The translations under genes and the position numbers were made by a program. 64,000 nucleotides of DNA from Candidatus Thiodictyon syntrophicum (GTDB taxonomy: Bacteria > Pseudomonadota > Gammaproteobacteria > Chromatiales > Chromatiaceae): contig NZ_CP020372.1 in NCBI RefSeq assembly GCF_002813775.1, forward strand, positions 310,001-374,000. Reading direction: 5' to 3'. Below, in pieces: positions 40,052 to 48,286 of the stretch; position 1 is the stretch's first letter; every line of letters starts with the position of its first letter. Under the pieces are notes generated by a model, which was not told the DNA's origin, ran no database searches, and saw nothing but the letters and a program-made list of their open reading frames with translations.

Positions 40052-42799
40052 CTAGCCTCCCCACCCCTGCCGCATCAGGTTGTCGAGATCGCGGCGCGCC
40101 AGCACCGCCGCACAGTCGCGCCAGGCATCGTCGGTGGGCTTGATGCTGTCGTTGTAGCGCAGGTCGAAGCCCGAGGCCTGGCGGCGCTCTTCGATGTACT
40201 GGTCCATCTTCTCGCCCAGGGTCGCGATATCGTCGATCCAGTCGTCCTTGATGGTGTCCGGCAGACCGCCGAACAGGTCGTAGCGGTTGCGCATCCGCTC
40301 GGACAGGCGCTCATAGACCTTCTCGTCCACCGTCCCCTGATGGACCAGGTTCAGCATGTCCACCGTCGCGCGGGTCTGGCCGAAGCGCTTGATGCGGCCG
40401 ATGCGCTGTTCGAGCTTAGTCGGATTCCAGGGCAGATCGACATTGATCAGGGTCCCCAGGGTCTGGAGGTTCAGGCCCTCGCAGGCGGCGTCGGTGGCGA
40501 CCATGATGCGGATATCGTGGTCGGCGACCATCCGTTTCAGGGCCTCGCGGGCGATGCCGACCGCCTGGCCGTCCCGATACAGGCGGCTGCGCTGCGCACC
40601 GGCATAGAGCCCGATGACCTCGCCCGGCAGTTCCAAGGCCAGGGCGTCGGCCACCCACCGGGCGGTGTCATGGTACTGGCTGAAGATGATGCAGCCCAGG
40701 TCCAGCCAGCCCTCGTCGTTCAGGTAATACCGGATCGCCTGCAGCTTCGGATCATCGTCCATGCCGTTCAGGGCGGCGATCAAGGCCTCGAGCGCGGCAC
40801 GCTCCGCGTCGGTCTGGATCGTCAGTTGCGCCTCGGCGTCTTCGGACTCTTGCTCGATCTCACGCCCGGCAAGCAAGGTGGTCGCGGTGTTGATACCGGC
40901 AACGCGGCTGGAACAGACCCGCTGCTCCATCAGGTTCTTCATGAAGCCTCCGCCCTTACCGCGCTTGGCGAGGACCCGCCCGAAGGCGCGCGCCTCCTCG
41001 TAGGCCCGGTCGAACCCCGGCGCGGTGCGTAGCGCCATCCCCTGGAACAGTGCGTTGAACCGGTGCTGGTCCTCGACCAGTCCCCCGTCCGGATGGACAT
41101 TGACCGCGACCTTATCGAGCAGCCCTTGGGCCTCCAGGGTCGCACGCTTGCGCAGGACCACATGGCGGACCAAAGGGTTCTCGCGTTGAAAGAAAGAGGC
41201 GCCGTCGATCACCCGCTCAAGCTCGGTCTCCAGATCGTCGCGCAGTTCTTCCGACAGCAACGGCAAAGCGCCCGCCAGATGCTCGGTCCGACGCAGCCCG
41301 AGTTCTTCGCGCAGGTTGCGGAACAACCGGCGAGCGTTGGGCTCGTTGGTGGACTCCATGGTCGGCAACGGCGAGCGCAGCAACCGCCAACCTGAATGGA
41401 GATCAAGGACCCGCTCCTCGCCGCACAGGATGGGCAGCACCCGCCCCGGGTTGTGCCAGGTAGCCAGCTCGTTACCGAGCACGAAGCCGTTGCTGCCCCG
41501 ATGCAGCACCCGCACCAGGTCCCACAGGTCCTCGGCCTGGGTCTGGATGGGCGTGGCGGTGCCGAGCAGCACATGGTCCGCCCGGTTGGCGACCGCGTGC
41601 ATGAAGGCGAGCAACTCGTTCGGCTCACCGGCCTGCTGGCCATAGCCCTGGCGCGAGCGCGCCTTGTCGGCCTCGTCCAGGATGACGAGATCAAAGCTCA
41701 ATCCGGTCAGGACCTCCTTTTCCTTCGACGGCTGCACCATGAGCCCGGTGGAGATGATCCCGATGCGCAAGGGACAGCGGGCGATGTGCTCGGGTCCACT
41801 CGGGGAGATCGCCCGCTCCTCGGGGTCGAGCCATACCTTGCGCGTTGAATGCCAGCGGGCACAGGGAATCCCGAGCTTGTCTATCATCTCCGTCTGCCAC
41901 TGCTCGCACAGCGTGGCCGGGGCGAAGATCACGATGGGCTTGCGGCGGCGCGTCCTGGTTTCGGTCGGCCGCTCGGACAAGAGGCAGAGCGTCAGGGCCG
42001 CGGTCCCGAGCGATAGGGTCTTGCCCAGACCGACCTCATCGGCCAGCAGCAGGCGCACCTGACCATGATCGTTGTAATGGCGCAGGCACTCGGTCACGAA
42101 CCCCTGTTGCCAGGGTTGCAGGGCCATGCCCTCACGGTACAGCGGGGACTCGATCAGGGCGGCGGGGGCCAGGGTGTCTTCGCTATCGATCTCCGGCAGC
42201 CCGACCTCGGTGCGCCGGCTGCGGCGCCGGACCTCGCGGACCACCGCCTCCGGCAGGGGGCGGGCCGCGTTCCACAGGAACTCGAACTCGGCCTCGATCC
42301 AGGCGACCCCCTCGGGTGAATCGTCCTCCCACAGGATTTCATAATGCTCCTGCCAGCCGTGGCGGGTCTCGTTCATAGAACCGATGAAGCCGACCCGGCG
42401 CCCGTCGGCCCGCTCGATGACCCCGGCCTTGCCGTGCACGAAGCCGCAGATGCTGTCAGGTGCCACCCGGATCACCTGGCCGCGCTTCGCCAGGAAGGCG
42501 TCGAGGCGCTGATAGCGCTCCCGGTTCAGCAGCGACTCGGCCTCGATCGAGCGCTCGTTCCAGCGCCCGAGCATCCGCGCCTCGCGTACCTGGGCGACCT
42601 TCAGGTCCTCCGGGGTCAGGTCCACATTGCAGACGATGCGCACCTCCGCCACCGACTCCAGCCATTCGTGGGCGACCTCGAACAGCGAGCTGGTGAAGTA
42701 GCCGGCGATGCGCCGGTAACTGCGCGCGCCTTGGAGGTGTTCGGCCAGGAAGCTGCGATCGAGCCGGTCGGTGCGCGAGGAGAGGCGGCGGATAGTCAC
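40052..42799 (-). CDS. SNF2-type helicase with N-terminal phospholipase-D-like domain
   Basis: The 915-residue protein starts with a PLD-like domain (about 20-190; HGKAGVIERADGRRVGFIGS is an H-x-K-x8-G motif). A superfamily 2 SNF2 helicase follows: LLLADEVGLGKTLSLG (Walker A), LVILDEADKARS (DEAD-like box), LLGTATPIQT (motif III), VATDAACEGLNLQTL (motif V) and QRIGRIKRFGQ (motif VI). PLD-SNF2 proteins of this kind occur in DISARM-like and other defence arrays. The GTG at 42799 overlaps the PIN toxin stop. It is the last gene of the DUF499-DUF3780-DUF1156 cassette. The PLD part may cut or bind nucleic acid; unproven. Confidence 0.88.
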   Translation of the reverse strand: MTIRRLSSRTDRLDRSFLAEHLQGARSYRRIAGYFTSSLFEVAHEWLESVAEVRIVCNVDLTPEDLKVAQVREARMLGRWNERSIEAESLLNRERYQRLDAFLAKRGQVIRVAPDSICGFVHGKAGVIERADGRRVGFIGSMNETRHGWQEHYEILWEDDSPEGVAWIEAEFEFLWNAARPLPEAVVREVRRRSRRTEVGLPEIDSEDTLAPAALIESPLYREGMALQPWQQGFVTECLRHYNDHGQVRLLLADEVGLGKTLSLGTAALTLCLLSERPTETRTRRRKPIVIFAPATLCEQWQTEMIDKLGIPCARWHSTRKVWLDPEERAISPSGPEHIARCPLRIGIISTGLMVQPSKEKEVLTGLSFDLVILDEADKARSRQGYGQQAGEPNELLAFMHAVANRADHVLLGTATPIQTQAEDLWDLVRVLHRGSNGFVLGNELATWHNPGRVLPILCGEERVLDLHSGWRLLRSPLPTMESTNEPNARRLFRNLREELGLRRTEHLAGALPLLSEELRDDLETELERVIDGASFFQRENPLVRHVVLRKRATLEAQGLLDKVAVNVHPDGGLVEDQHRFNALFQGMALRTAPGFDRAYEEARAFGRVLAKRGKGGGFMKNLMEQRVCSSRVAGINTATTLLAGREIEQESEDAEAQLTIQTDAERAALEALIAALNGMDDDPKLQAIRYYLNDEGWLDLGCIIFSQYHDTARWVADALALELPGEVIGLYAGAQRSRLYRDGQAVGIAREALKRMVADHDIRIMVATDAACEGLNLQTLGTLINVDLPWNPTKLEQRIGRIKRFGQTRATVDMLNLVHQGTVDEKVYERLSERMRNRYDLFGGLPDTIKDDWIDDIATLGEKMDQYIEERRQASGFDLRYNDSIKPTDDAWRDCAAVLARRDLDNLMRQGWGG

Positions 42800-43221
42800 G
42801 GCCCGACCGCAGCGACAAAGGGATTCAGCAAGCGCACCCCGCAGCGCTCAACATCGCGCACATTGCGCGTCACCAGAATCAAGTCGTGCTCTAATGCCGT
42901 TGCCGCTAAGAGACCATCAATCACGGGCAATGCGTCTGGGACGTTGTTGTTTCCCCACCGCTCGGCAATAGCGCGCGTTACCGGCAAGATTCGATCCTCA
43001 AAACCAACCTGGATAAGTGCCATCCGCCGCTCCAATCGCGCGGCTTGATCGGGATCGCGTCGCCGCAGCCGTTCGATGCCTTGGCGAACCTCGCCAAGAA
43101 CCAGGACCGAGAGATAGATGTCCCGGCTGCGGGTATTCGCATACCAGGCGACGACGCCCACGTCTGCACGCCTTCTTTTCTGCAATTCAGAAAGTACGTT
43201 AGTGTCGATCAGGAAGCCCAT
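42796..43221 (-). CDS. PIN-domain (VapC-like) toxin
   Basis: The 141-residue ribonuclease-type toxin has the four PIN acidic sites: FLIDTNVLSEL (Asp6), LVLGEVRQGIERL (Glu), PVIDGLLAATALEHDL (Asp) and LVTRNVRDVER (Asp). PIN toxins cut RNA and are held inactive by the neighbouring antitoxin. Its start overlaps the antitoxin gene by 13 nt and its stop overlaps the helicase start by 4 nt, so the toxin is embedded in the defence operon rather than merely adjacent. Confidence 0.88.
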   Translation of the reverse strand: MGFLIDTNVLSELQKRRRADVGVVAWYANTRSRDIYLSVLVLGEVRQGIERLRRRDPDQAARLERRMALIQVGFEDRILPVTRAIAERWGNNNVPDALPVIDGLLAATALEHDLILVTRNVRDVERCGVRLLNPFVAAVGP

Positions 43222-43445
43222 TCAGAATCACCGCGGCCGCAATCTCGGGGGCGCTGAAGGTCATCAGCGGTCAAGCCATCGGTCAGTCCAGCCAACAGGT
43301 GCTTGAGATCATCTTCATCGGCCGACAATGCGGGGCTATCGTCCATCAGCAGTAAAACCCGCAGGTGGGTGCCGTCCGGTATCGTGTCCGGAAGGCGGAT
43401 CGAGTTGCTCTGCGCCGTAGCCTCGAACTCGATTGCTTTCATCAT
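43209..43445 (-). CDS. Antitoxin of the PIN toxin
   Basis: The 78-residue protein begins MMKAIEFEATAQSNSIRLPD and continues DGTHLRVLLLMDD, DLKHLLAGLTDGLTADDLQR, the pattern of small antitoxins encoded before PIN toxins, with an N-terminal beta-rich DNA-binding part and a C-terminal toxin-binding tail. The first of two adjacent ATGs (43445) is taken because AGAGAGG lies upstream; a longer frame from 43556 has no support. It overlaps the toxin start by 13 nt, the usual coupling. Confidence 0.8.
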   Translation of the reverse strand: MMKAIEFEATAQSNSIRLPDTIPDGTHLRVLLLMDDSPALSADEDDLKHLLAGLTDGLTADDLQRPRDCGRGDSEWAS

Positions 43446-43552
43446 TGTTACACCTCTCTGGCATGACGTGGCAGACGATTTTAATGGTATGTCCCGCTGT
43501 TTCCAGTTGATCATCACCGTCTTGACGAACCGCGGACTGGAAAATGAGTCAC

Positions 43553-43828
43553 TCACAACACGTTCACCACTTCTGCCGCCCGCCGGATCAGCGCCAGATC
43601 GTCCGCCATAGCTCGGGCGTCTCCATCCAGCTTGGGCACGGAGGCCAGCAATTCGCCGAGTCGCGCAATGGGGTAGCCGCTCTTGGCCGGCGGACTCAGC
43701 TCAGCGACGGTCTGACTGCCCTTGGTGATGGCCAGTCGTCGGCCCGTCAGCCGCACCCGGTCGATCACGACCGAGAGATTACGCACCAGTTCAGTCGTCG
43801 TTACGCTCTCGTTGAGGTCGTGTCGCAT
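43553..43828 (-). CDS. Phd/YefM-family antitoxin, apparently without its toxin
   Basis: The 91-residue protein has the Phd/YefM N-terminal fold (SVTTTELVRNLSVVIDRVRL, RRLAITKGSQTVAEL), then a helical tail (LALIRRAAEVVNVL). Such antitoxins normally precede a toxin gene at a short distance; the 107 nt before the next antitoxin show no toxin. It is either an orphan, or a former partner was lost when the PIN module moved in. It lies between the DUF1156 methylase and the PIN module. Confidence 0.7.
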   Translation of the reverse strand: MRHDLNESVTTTELVRNLSVVIDRVRLTGRRLAITKGSQTVAELSPPAKSGYPIARLGELLASVPKLDGDARAMADDLALIRRAAEVVNVL

Positions 43829-43886
43829 GTTTCCGCCGGGGCCACATCAGGCCGTCAGGGTTGGTCCGTGAATTTGCAGTGTTTAC

Positions 43887-43915
43887 GGGCCGGACGGGGC
43901 ATGCGCCCCGTCCGG
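43887..43915. repeat. GGACGGGGC palindrome, copy 1
   Basis: CCGGACGGGGCATGCGCCCC followed by GTCCGG is a strong short hairpin. A copy differing in one central base pair is at 60026-60053. It lies in the 210-base gap before the DUF1156 gene; no gene is seen in that gap. Confidence 0.75.
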
Positions 43916-44038
43916 AACGTTTTCGGTGCTCCTCATGCCCGCAGGCTTTGCTGGCAGCCGCGAAACATTCGGGACGGGGTGAATACCCCGTCCCGCCTGG
44001 CAGGCGAATGCCGCGTCCCACTTGGGTGCCTTCGCGGC

Positions 44039-47000
44039 TCATTGTAGCCGCTGGTGGCGAATCCGGCTGGCGATGGCCTCAGCGGCGCGGCGGATCTCGG
44101 CGCCGCGTGCCTTGGCGGCGATGAAATCGGCCATGTCCATCAGGATCGGGCGCTTGTCCAGGTAGTCCACCAGGGCGTCGCGCAGGTTGGCCATGACGAC
44201 CGCGGGGTCCTTCTCCGCCAGAAACTCCTGGATGGCGACGATCAGGGCACCCAGTGGGGTGGGGCCGAGCTCGGTGCGGTCGGTCAGATCCCGGGGCTTG
44301 AACTCGGTGATGGACTTGAGCCGCGCCGCGTTGGGCTTGATGCTCGCCATCACCGCGGCGTAGTCGGCGACACGGAAGGCCTTGGCGAAATTCTGGTAGT
44401 TGTCGAGCTTCGCCGCCCCGGTGGTCTCCATGTCCAACATGCGCAGATAGAAGCGCTGCATCCCGCCGATGGCCGCCCAGGTCTCGCGCTCGAGGCCCTC
44501 CGGGACCAGCAGTCCGTTGGCGGTCTCCGCCGCCTGCTCCACGATCTCATCCACCACGGTGGTCTCGCCCTTGCGCCGCGGGCGCAACGCAAAGGCGGTC
44601 ACGTCCTCCCCGCCGATGCTGGTGTACCCGGTCAGCACCTTGAGCGCCGCCGCGTAGCCCGCCATCTGCAGGTCCGAGTCGTTGAAGACCGGGGCGCCCA
44701 TTTTGGTCTGCGTCTCGGTGTTGAGATGCATCATCTGCTTGATCTGGGCGTCCACCTCGCGTTTGACCTCGGGGAGGATGCGCTGCTTGAAGCCGGGGCG
44801 GTCACCGAACGGGCGCTTGCGCAGCATCAGGATCACGGTGCCCTGCACGAAGCCCCCCTTCTTGAGTTCCGAGGTCGTCTCGGTCGCGATATACCAGGCG
44901 CCGACCACCTGGAGTCCGGAGGCCCAGAAGATGCTCACCATGTCGGACCAGACACCGCTGTCCTGGTGGGTGAACATGACGCACTGCATACCATTGTCCG
45001 GCATGTGATGGGTCATGGCCTTATAGGCTTCGACCATACCGCGGCGGAAGTCGTCGCCGGAGCCCTTGATGGCGAGGTCGCGGCGGGAGTCCCAGGTCCA
45101 TTGGTCGAAAGGGGGGGGCGGGTTCTTGCGTAGCCAGGCAATGAAAAAGTCCGTTATTTCGTGGTACATCACCGCGTCGGCATAGGGCGGATCGGTAATC
45201 CAAAAATCCGCGTCGAAGTCGACGACGTTGCTTGGACATTGCTTAATAAGATACCGTTGAGATACGTCCCATTGAAGCGTTTCGCACAAATACAAGTCTT
45301 CAAGGAAAACCCAACCCCTAACACCCCAGTTATTCAGCGCGTTAAGGGCTTGATTCGTGAATACGTGGCTCGTGCTTTCGTACCCGGACGGCCCCTCCCA
45401 CATGCAGAGCTTTGAAGATCGATTGAGGGTTCTTGCGAGAAAGACCAAGTTTGCCGGCGACGTTCCATATTTCCTGAGTATCGCCCCAAGAATTAGCTTA
45501 CGAGGGTTGAACAACTGGTGCCAATACCGCCATCCGAGATTGGTGATAAGGCTCTTGCCCTGATATCGAGGCGGACCGCCAGGCTCAAGTTCCATATCCG
45601 GTACTAAGCCCCGCTCCTGCCACTCAGCGAGATTCCTTTCAACAATCGCATCGACCTTACGCTCACGTTCAAGATCGCCGGCACTGACGGAAGCGAAGAA
45701 GGTTTCCCTGCGGGAGCTATCCAGCGTCTCTTTCGTTATCCATTGAATGGCGTACAGGCGTTCTTGAAAGATGTCGCCCGCATGAGGTTTGAAATCCTCT
45801 TGTTCCCAGCGACGGAGTAGATTCGCCACATCCCCGTCGGCGTCACTATAGTCGCCGCGCAGTGTCTTGATCGGCATTCGGTGCGTCTTCCCGTCAAGCT
45901 CATAGACGAGATTTCCCTCGTGCATTGTGCCTCGTTCCGCAGCCTTCATTGCTGCGGCGGAGACCCCAGACTGCACCTCAATGTCGAAGCGCTGATTCAC
46001 ATTGTCAGGGATCAGCTGGGCGATCACATTGCGCGTCTTGGAAATTACCCAACTCGGCGCCATCGGCACCATCCATCCAGTCTCCGGACACCGTGTCTCC
46101 AGGCAATAGAGATACGCCTTGGCCCGGTTGCCCTGACTGTCGTGCTCGATGCCAAGCGCCGTGATCTCCCGATCCACCGCCTCGGCCACCTCGCGTTGTG
46201 CCCGCTCGATCTCGGCGCGCCTCTCGGCCGGGGCACCGATGATGTTGAGCGCCCCCCAGGTCAACATGCAGGCGATGGGGTTCAGATCGGAGGCATAGAC
46301 ATCGCAGCCCAGCCGCGCCGCCTCGAAGGGGATAGAGCCGCCGCCGCAGAAGGTGTCGCCGACCCGCGGCCGGTGGCCATAGCGCAGGATGCCCAATTGC
46401 TCGACCAATTCCTGGTGCGAATGGGCCTCGATCCCCAGGTGTCCCAGGTGGGCATTCACCGCCGGCCAGATCGGGGCGTAGAGTACCGCCTGATCCATCT
46501 CCTCCGGGCGCTTGCACAGGGCGGCGCGCTCCTCATACGTGGGCCAGGTCGCCAGGGCGCGGGCGAGCAGGTCGAGCTTGTCCACCTCGTCGATATCCCG
46601 CCGCCAGCGGATGTTGAGCCCCGGGTAGAGATCCAAGTCCAGCGGGAACTGGGCGTCGGCGATTTTCTGCTTATCCTGCGAATTGCCCTTGAGTGAGGCA
46701 ATGAAGTAGTTCCAGGGCTCCTCCAACGCGACCCGTTGGGCGATGTCGGCCGGGTTGATCTTCGGCTCCCGCCGCGCCAGTCCGCCCTCGTCGAAGGCCA
46801 TGAGTTGCTCGAAGACCTCCAGGTCCTTCTCCGGATCATCGGTCTGCGGCAACAGGCTGCCCAGGACGATGGCCCGCACCAGGATCAGCGGCTTGCGGCC
46901 CTTCCAGTAAGAACCCAGTGCGGTGAGCGTCTGCCCCGCCCCGGCCTTGCGCTCGCGCTGCGCCTCGAACGAGACCTTCTGCGCCGGAAACACCGCCTCG

Positions 47001-47101
47001 ATCAGGGCCGGGGCGTCCTTGAGGGCGAAAGGCTCGAGCCGAGAGGCCCCTGCGAACGGGGCCTTGCCATGCGCCAGTATGGTATCGTGCATCGCGGTCA
47101 T
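44039..47101 (-). CDS. DUF1156-type adenine-specific DNA methylase
   Basis: The 1020-residue protein begins with the DUF1156 block (ALIEAVFPAQKVSFEAQRER, LTALGSYWKGRKPLILVRAI). It then has an N6-adenine methyltransferase with VGDTFCGGGSIPFEAARLGC (SAM binding), DVYASDLNPIACML, and the catalytic DPPYADAVMYHEITDFF. A long C-terminal region (about 750-1010) has no motif I know. Proteins of this family (also listed as Zn-ribbon adenine methylases) travel with DUF499 ATPases and SNF2 helicases in predicted defence cassettes, where the methylase would mark self DNA. Start ATG at 47101 overlaps a small upstream frame (ATGA). Confidence 0.9.
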   Translation of the reverse strand: MTAMHDTILAHGKAPFAGASRLEPFALKDAPALIEAVFPAQKVSFEAQRERKAGAGQTLTALGSYWKGRKPLILVRAIVLGSLLPQTDDPEKDLEVFEQLMAFDEGGLARREPKINPADIAQRVALEEPWNYFIASLKGNSQDKQKIADAQFPLDLDLYPGLNIRWRRDIDEVDKLDLLARALATWPTYEERAALCKRPEEMDQAVLYAPIWPAVNAHLGHLGIEAHSHQELVEQLGILRYGHRPRVGDTFCGGGSIPFEAARLGCDVYASDLNPIACMLTWGALNIIGAPAERRAEIERAQREVAEAVDREITALGIEHDSQGNRAKAYLYCLETRCPETGWMVPMAPSWVISKTRNVIAQLIPDNVNQRFDIEVQSGVSAAAMKAAERGTMHEGNLVYELDGKTHRMPIKTLRGDYSDADGDVANLLRRWEQEDFKPHAGDIFQERLYAIQWITKETLDSSRRETFFASVSAGDLERERKVDAIVERNLAEWQERGLVPDMELEPGGPPRYQGKSLITNLGWRYWHQLFNPRKLILGAILRKYGTSPANLVFLARTLNRSSKLCMWEGPSGYESTSHVFTNQALNALNNWGVRGWVFLEDLYLCETLQWDVSQRYLIKQCPSNVVDFDADFWITDPPYADAVMYHEITDFFIAWLRKNPPPPFDQWTWDSRRDLAIKGSGDDFRRGMVEAYKAMTHHMPDNGMQCVMFTHQDSGVWSDMVSIFWASGLQVVGAWYIATETTSELKKGGFVQGTVILMLRKRPFGDRPGFKQRILPEVKREVDAQIKQMMHLNTETQTKMGAPVFNDSDLQMAGYAAALKVLTGYTSIGGEDVTAFALRPRRKGETTVVDEIVEQAAETANGLLVPEGLERETWAAIGGMQRFYLRMLDMETTGAAKLDNYQNFAKAFRVADYAAVMASIKPNAARLKSITEFKPRDLTDRTELGPTPLGALIVAIQEFLAEKDPAVVMANLRDALVDYLDKRPILMDMADFIAAKARGAEIRRAAEAIASRIRHQRLQ

Positions 47102-47223
47102 TCCTGCGTATCGGCAAGCATCGCTTCGATCGCCTGCTCTAAGGGAGCGAGATGGCGCTCAACTGCCAGCACCCTGTTCCGCTTAATCTTGCGGTTGTTT
47201 TGAGCCCCGAAGGGGCGCGACAT
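47098..47223 (-). CDS. Small reading frame coupled to the DUF1156 methylase
   Basis: A 41-residue frame, MSRPFGAQNNRKIKRNRVLA then VERHLAPLEQAIEAMLADTQ, ends in a TGA that overlaps the methylase ATG. The sequence after residue 9 looks like a real coding segment (amphipathic helix), while the ATG and first codons come from a dispersed AGGGGCG repeat. It could be the 3' remnant of a larger gene or a true small protein. No family is recognised. Confidence 0.35.
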   Translation of the reverse strand: MSRPFGAQNNRKIKRNRVLAVERHLAPLEQAIEAMLADTQE

Positions 47224-47264
47224 ACCAGCCCAGGGCAACGCCCTGGGACAGGGCCGTTAAATCG

Positions 47265-47330
47265 GCCTAGCCCTGAAGGGGCGTGACATAACGCTGCGGC
47301 ACCTTATGTCACGCCCCTTCAGGGCTAGGC
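47265..47330. repeat. 27-bp perfect hairpin between DUF3780 and DUF1156 genes
   Basis: GCCTAGCCCTGAAGGGGCGT then GACATAA is followed by a 12-nt loop (CGCTGCGGCACC) and the exact inverse. Shorter relatives (AGCCCCGAAGGGGCGCGACA near 47202; CCAGGGCAACGCCCTGG at 47230 and CCCAGGGCGTCGCCCTGGG at 47348) flank it. Inside the minus-strand operon it could end or attenuate transcription. Confidence 0.8.
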
Positions 47331-47396
47331 TGGATTGACCCATCATACCCAGGGCGTCGCCCTGGGCTGGCATGTTTGACCCCGTTGGGGTCGAAA

Positions 47397-47990
47397 TCAA
47401 TCGTCGAATAGGGGCAAGGTGGTCTGCCCTCCAGGCCCGGTCTTCTCAGGCAGGCGCCGCGGCTTGAACAACTCGCTCTGCGCCGTATCCCCCAGGGCAT
47501 AGCGCAAGGCGACGCGCCAGCCCCGGTCCGCATCGCCGATCCCGCCGACCGTCATCGCGGTCATGCCGAACAGCCACCAGCGCTCCTCGGGTCGCAGCGC
47601 CAGCCAGTTGCGCACGGCGCTGCCGATCTTCTCGGGGTCCAGGCGCTCGATGGCCCAGGCCAGGACGCACAGTTCCTTGCCGAGCAGGCGGTCCACCGGG
47701 GTGTCGCCGATCTTCCAGGTGCCGGTGGCCAGGTCGTGTTCCTTGAGCCGGGCGTTGAAGGCGCGGCCTACCTCCGCCCGGATGGCCGTCCAGCGGTGAC
47801 GCTCCAGCAGGACGCGGTCGATGACCTGCTCGCGGGCGGTCTCGGAGCCCATCCCCAGGTGCTCGCGGATCAGCACGGGCGCCGCGTTGCCGCGCGGGAT
47901 CGCGACCACGAAGTGATGGGGATCGGAGGTCGCCGGGACGCCGAAGCCCAGGGTGGGGTTGGCGTAGGCGAGGCGCTCAGGTTGGGTCAC
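47397..47990 (-). CDS. DUF3780-family protein
   Basis: The 197-residue protein contains GFGVPATSDPHHFVVAIPRG, REHLGMGSETAREQVIDRVL, ERHRWTAIRAEVGRAFNARL, and RPEERWWLFGMTAMTVGGIG, which match DUF3780, a family known almost only from DUF499/DUF1156 gene clusters. Its biochemical role is unknown. GTG at 47990 (VTQPERLAYANPTLGFG) is preferred because the frame further upstream (to 48026) runs into a dispersed CTCTCACGGAGAC repeat. It is the second gene of the cassette and ends in PLFDD. Confidence 0.82.
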   Translation of the reverse strand: MTQPERLAYANPTLGFGVPATSDPHHFVVAIPRGNAAPVLIREHLGMGSETAREQVIDRVLLERHRWTAIRAEVGRAFNARLKEHDLATGTWKIGDTPVDRLLGKELCVLAWAIERLDPEKIGSAVRNWLALRPEERWWLFGMTAMTVGGIGDADRGWRVALRYALGDTAQSELFKPRRLPEKTGPGGQTTLPLFDD

Positions 47991-48002
47991 TGGGATTTCT
48001 CT

Positions 48003-48286
48003 CACGCAGACACGGGCGCGAAGCACAAGAAAGAAGATTCTCTCACGGAGACACGGGCGCCCTGTACAAGAAAGAAGATTCTCTCACGGAGACACAAAGA
48101 CACAAAGGAAGAAAGAACAGGCGGGCGGGCGACCAAGCGTGCACAATAATGTAGCGAAATTGCAGCTTAATCCCATTCTTCTCTTCTCCGTGCCTCCGTG
48201 TCTCCGTGAGAGAATCTTCTTTGCCCTTAGTCCCCTCCTTATCTTCTCCGTGGCTGCGTGTCCCCGTGAGAGAATCCTTTTTCGTC
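48003..48286. repeat. CTCTCACGGAGACAC repeat cluster
   Basis: AAGATTCTCTCACGGAGACA occurs in tandem at 48032-48051 and 48073-48092, and in inverse around 48194-48222 and 48246-48277 (TCTCCGTGAGAGAATCTTCT). The block sits between the DUF499 stop and the DUF3780 start and includes no gene. Confidence 0.85.

Noticed and set aside
43446-43552. A toxin gene between the Phd antitoxin and the PIN antitoxin.
   Set aside because: The minus-strand frame here (from 43556) shows no toxin motif and only extends the PIN antitoxin N-terminus without a ribosome site.
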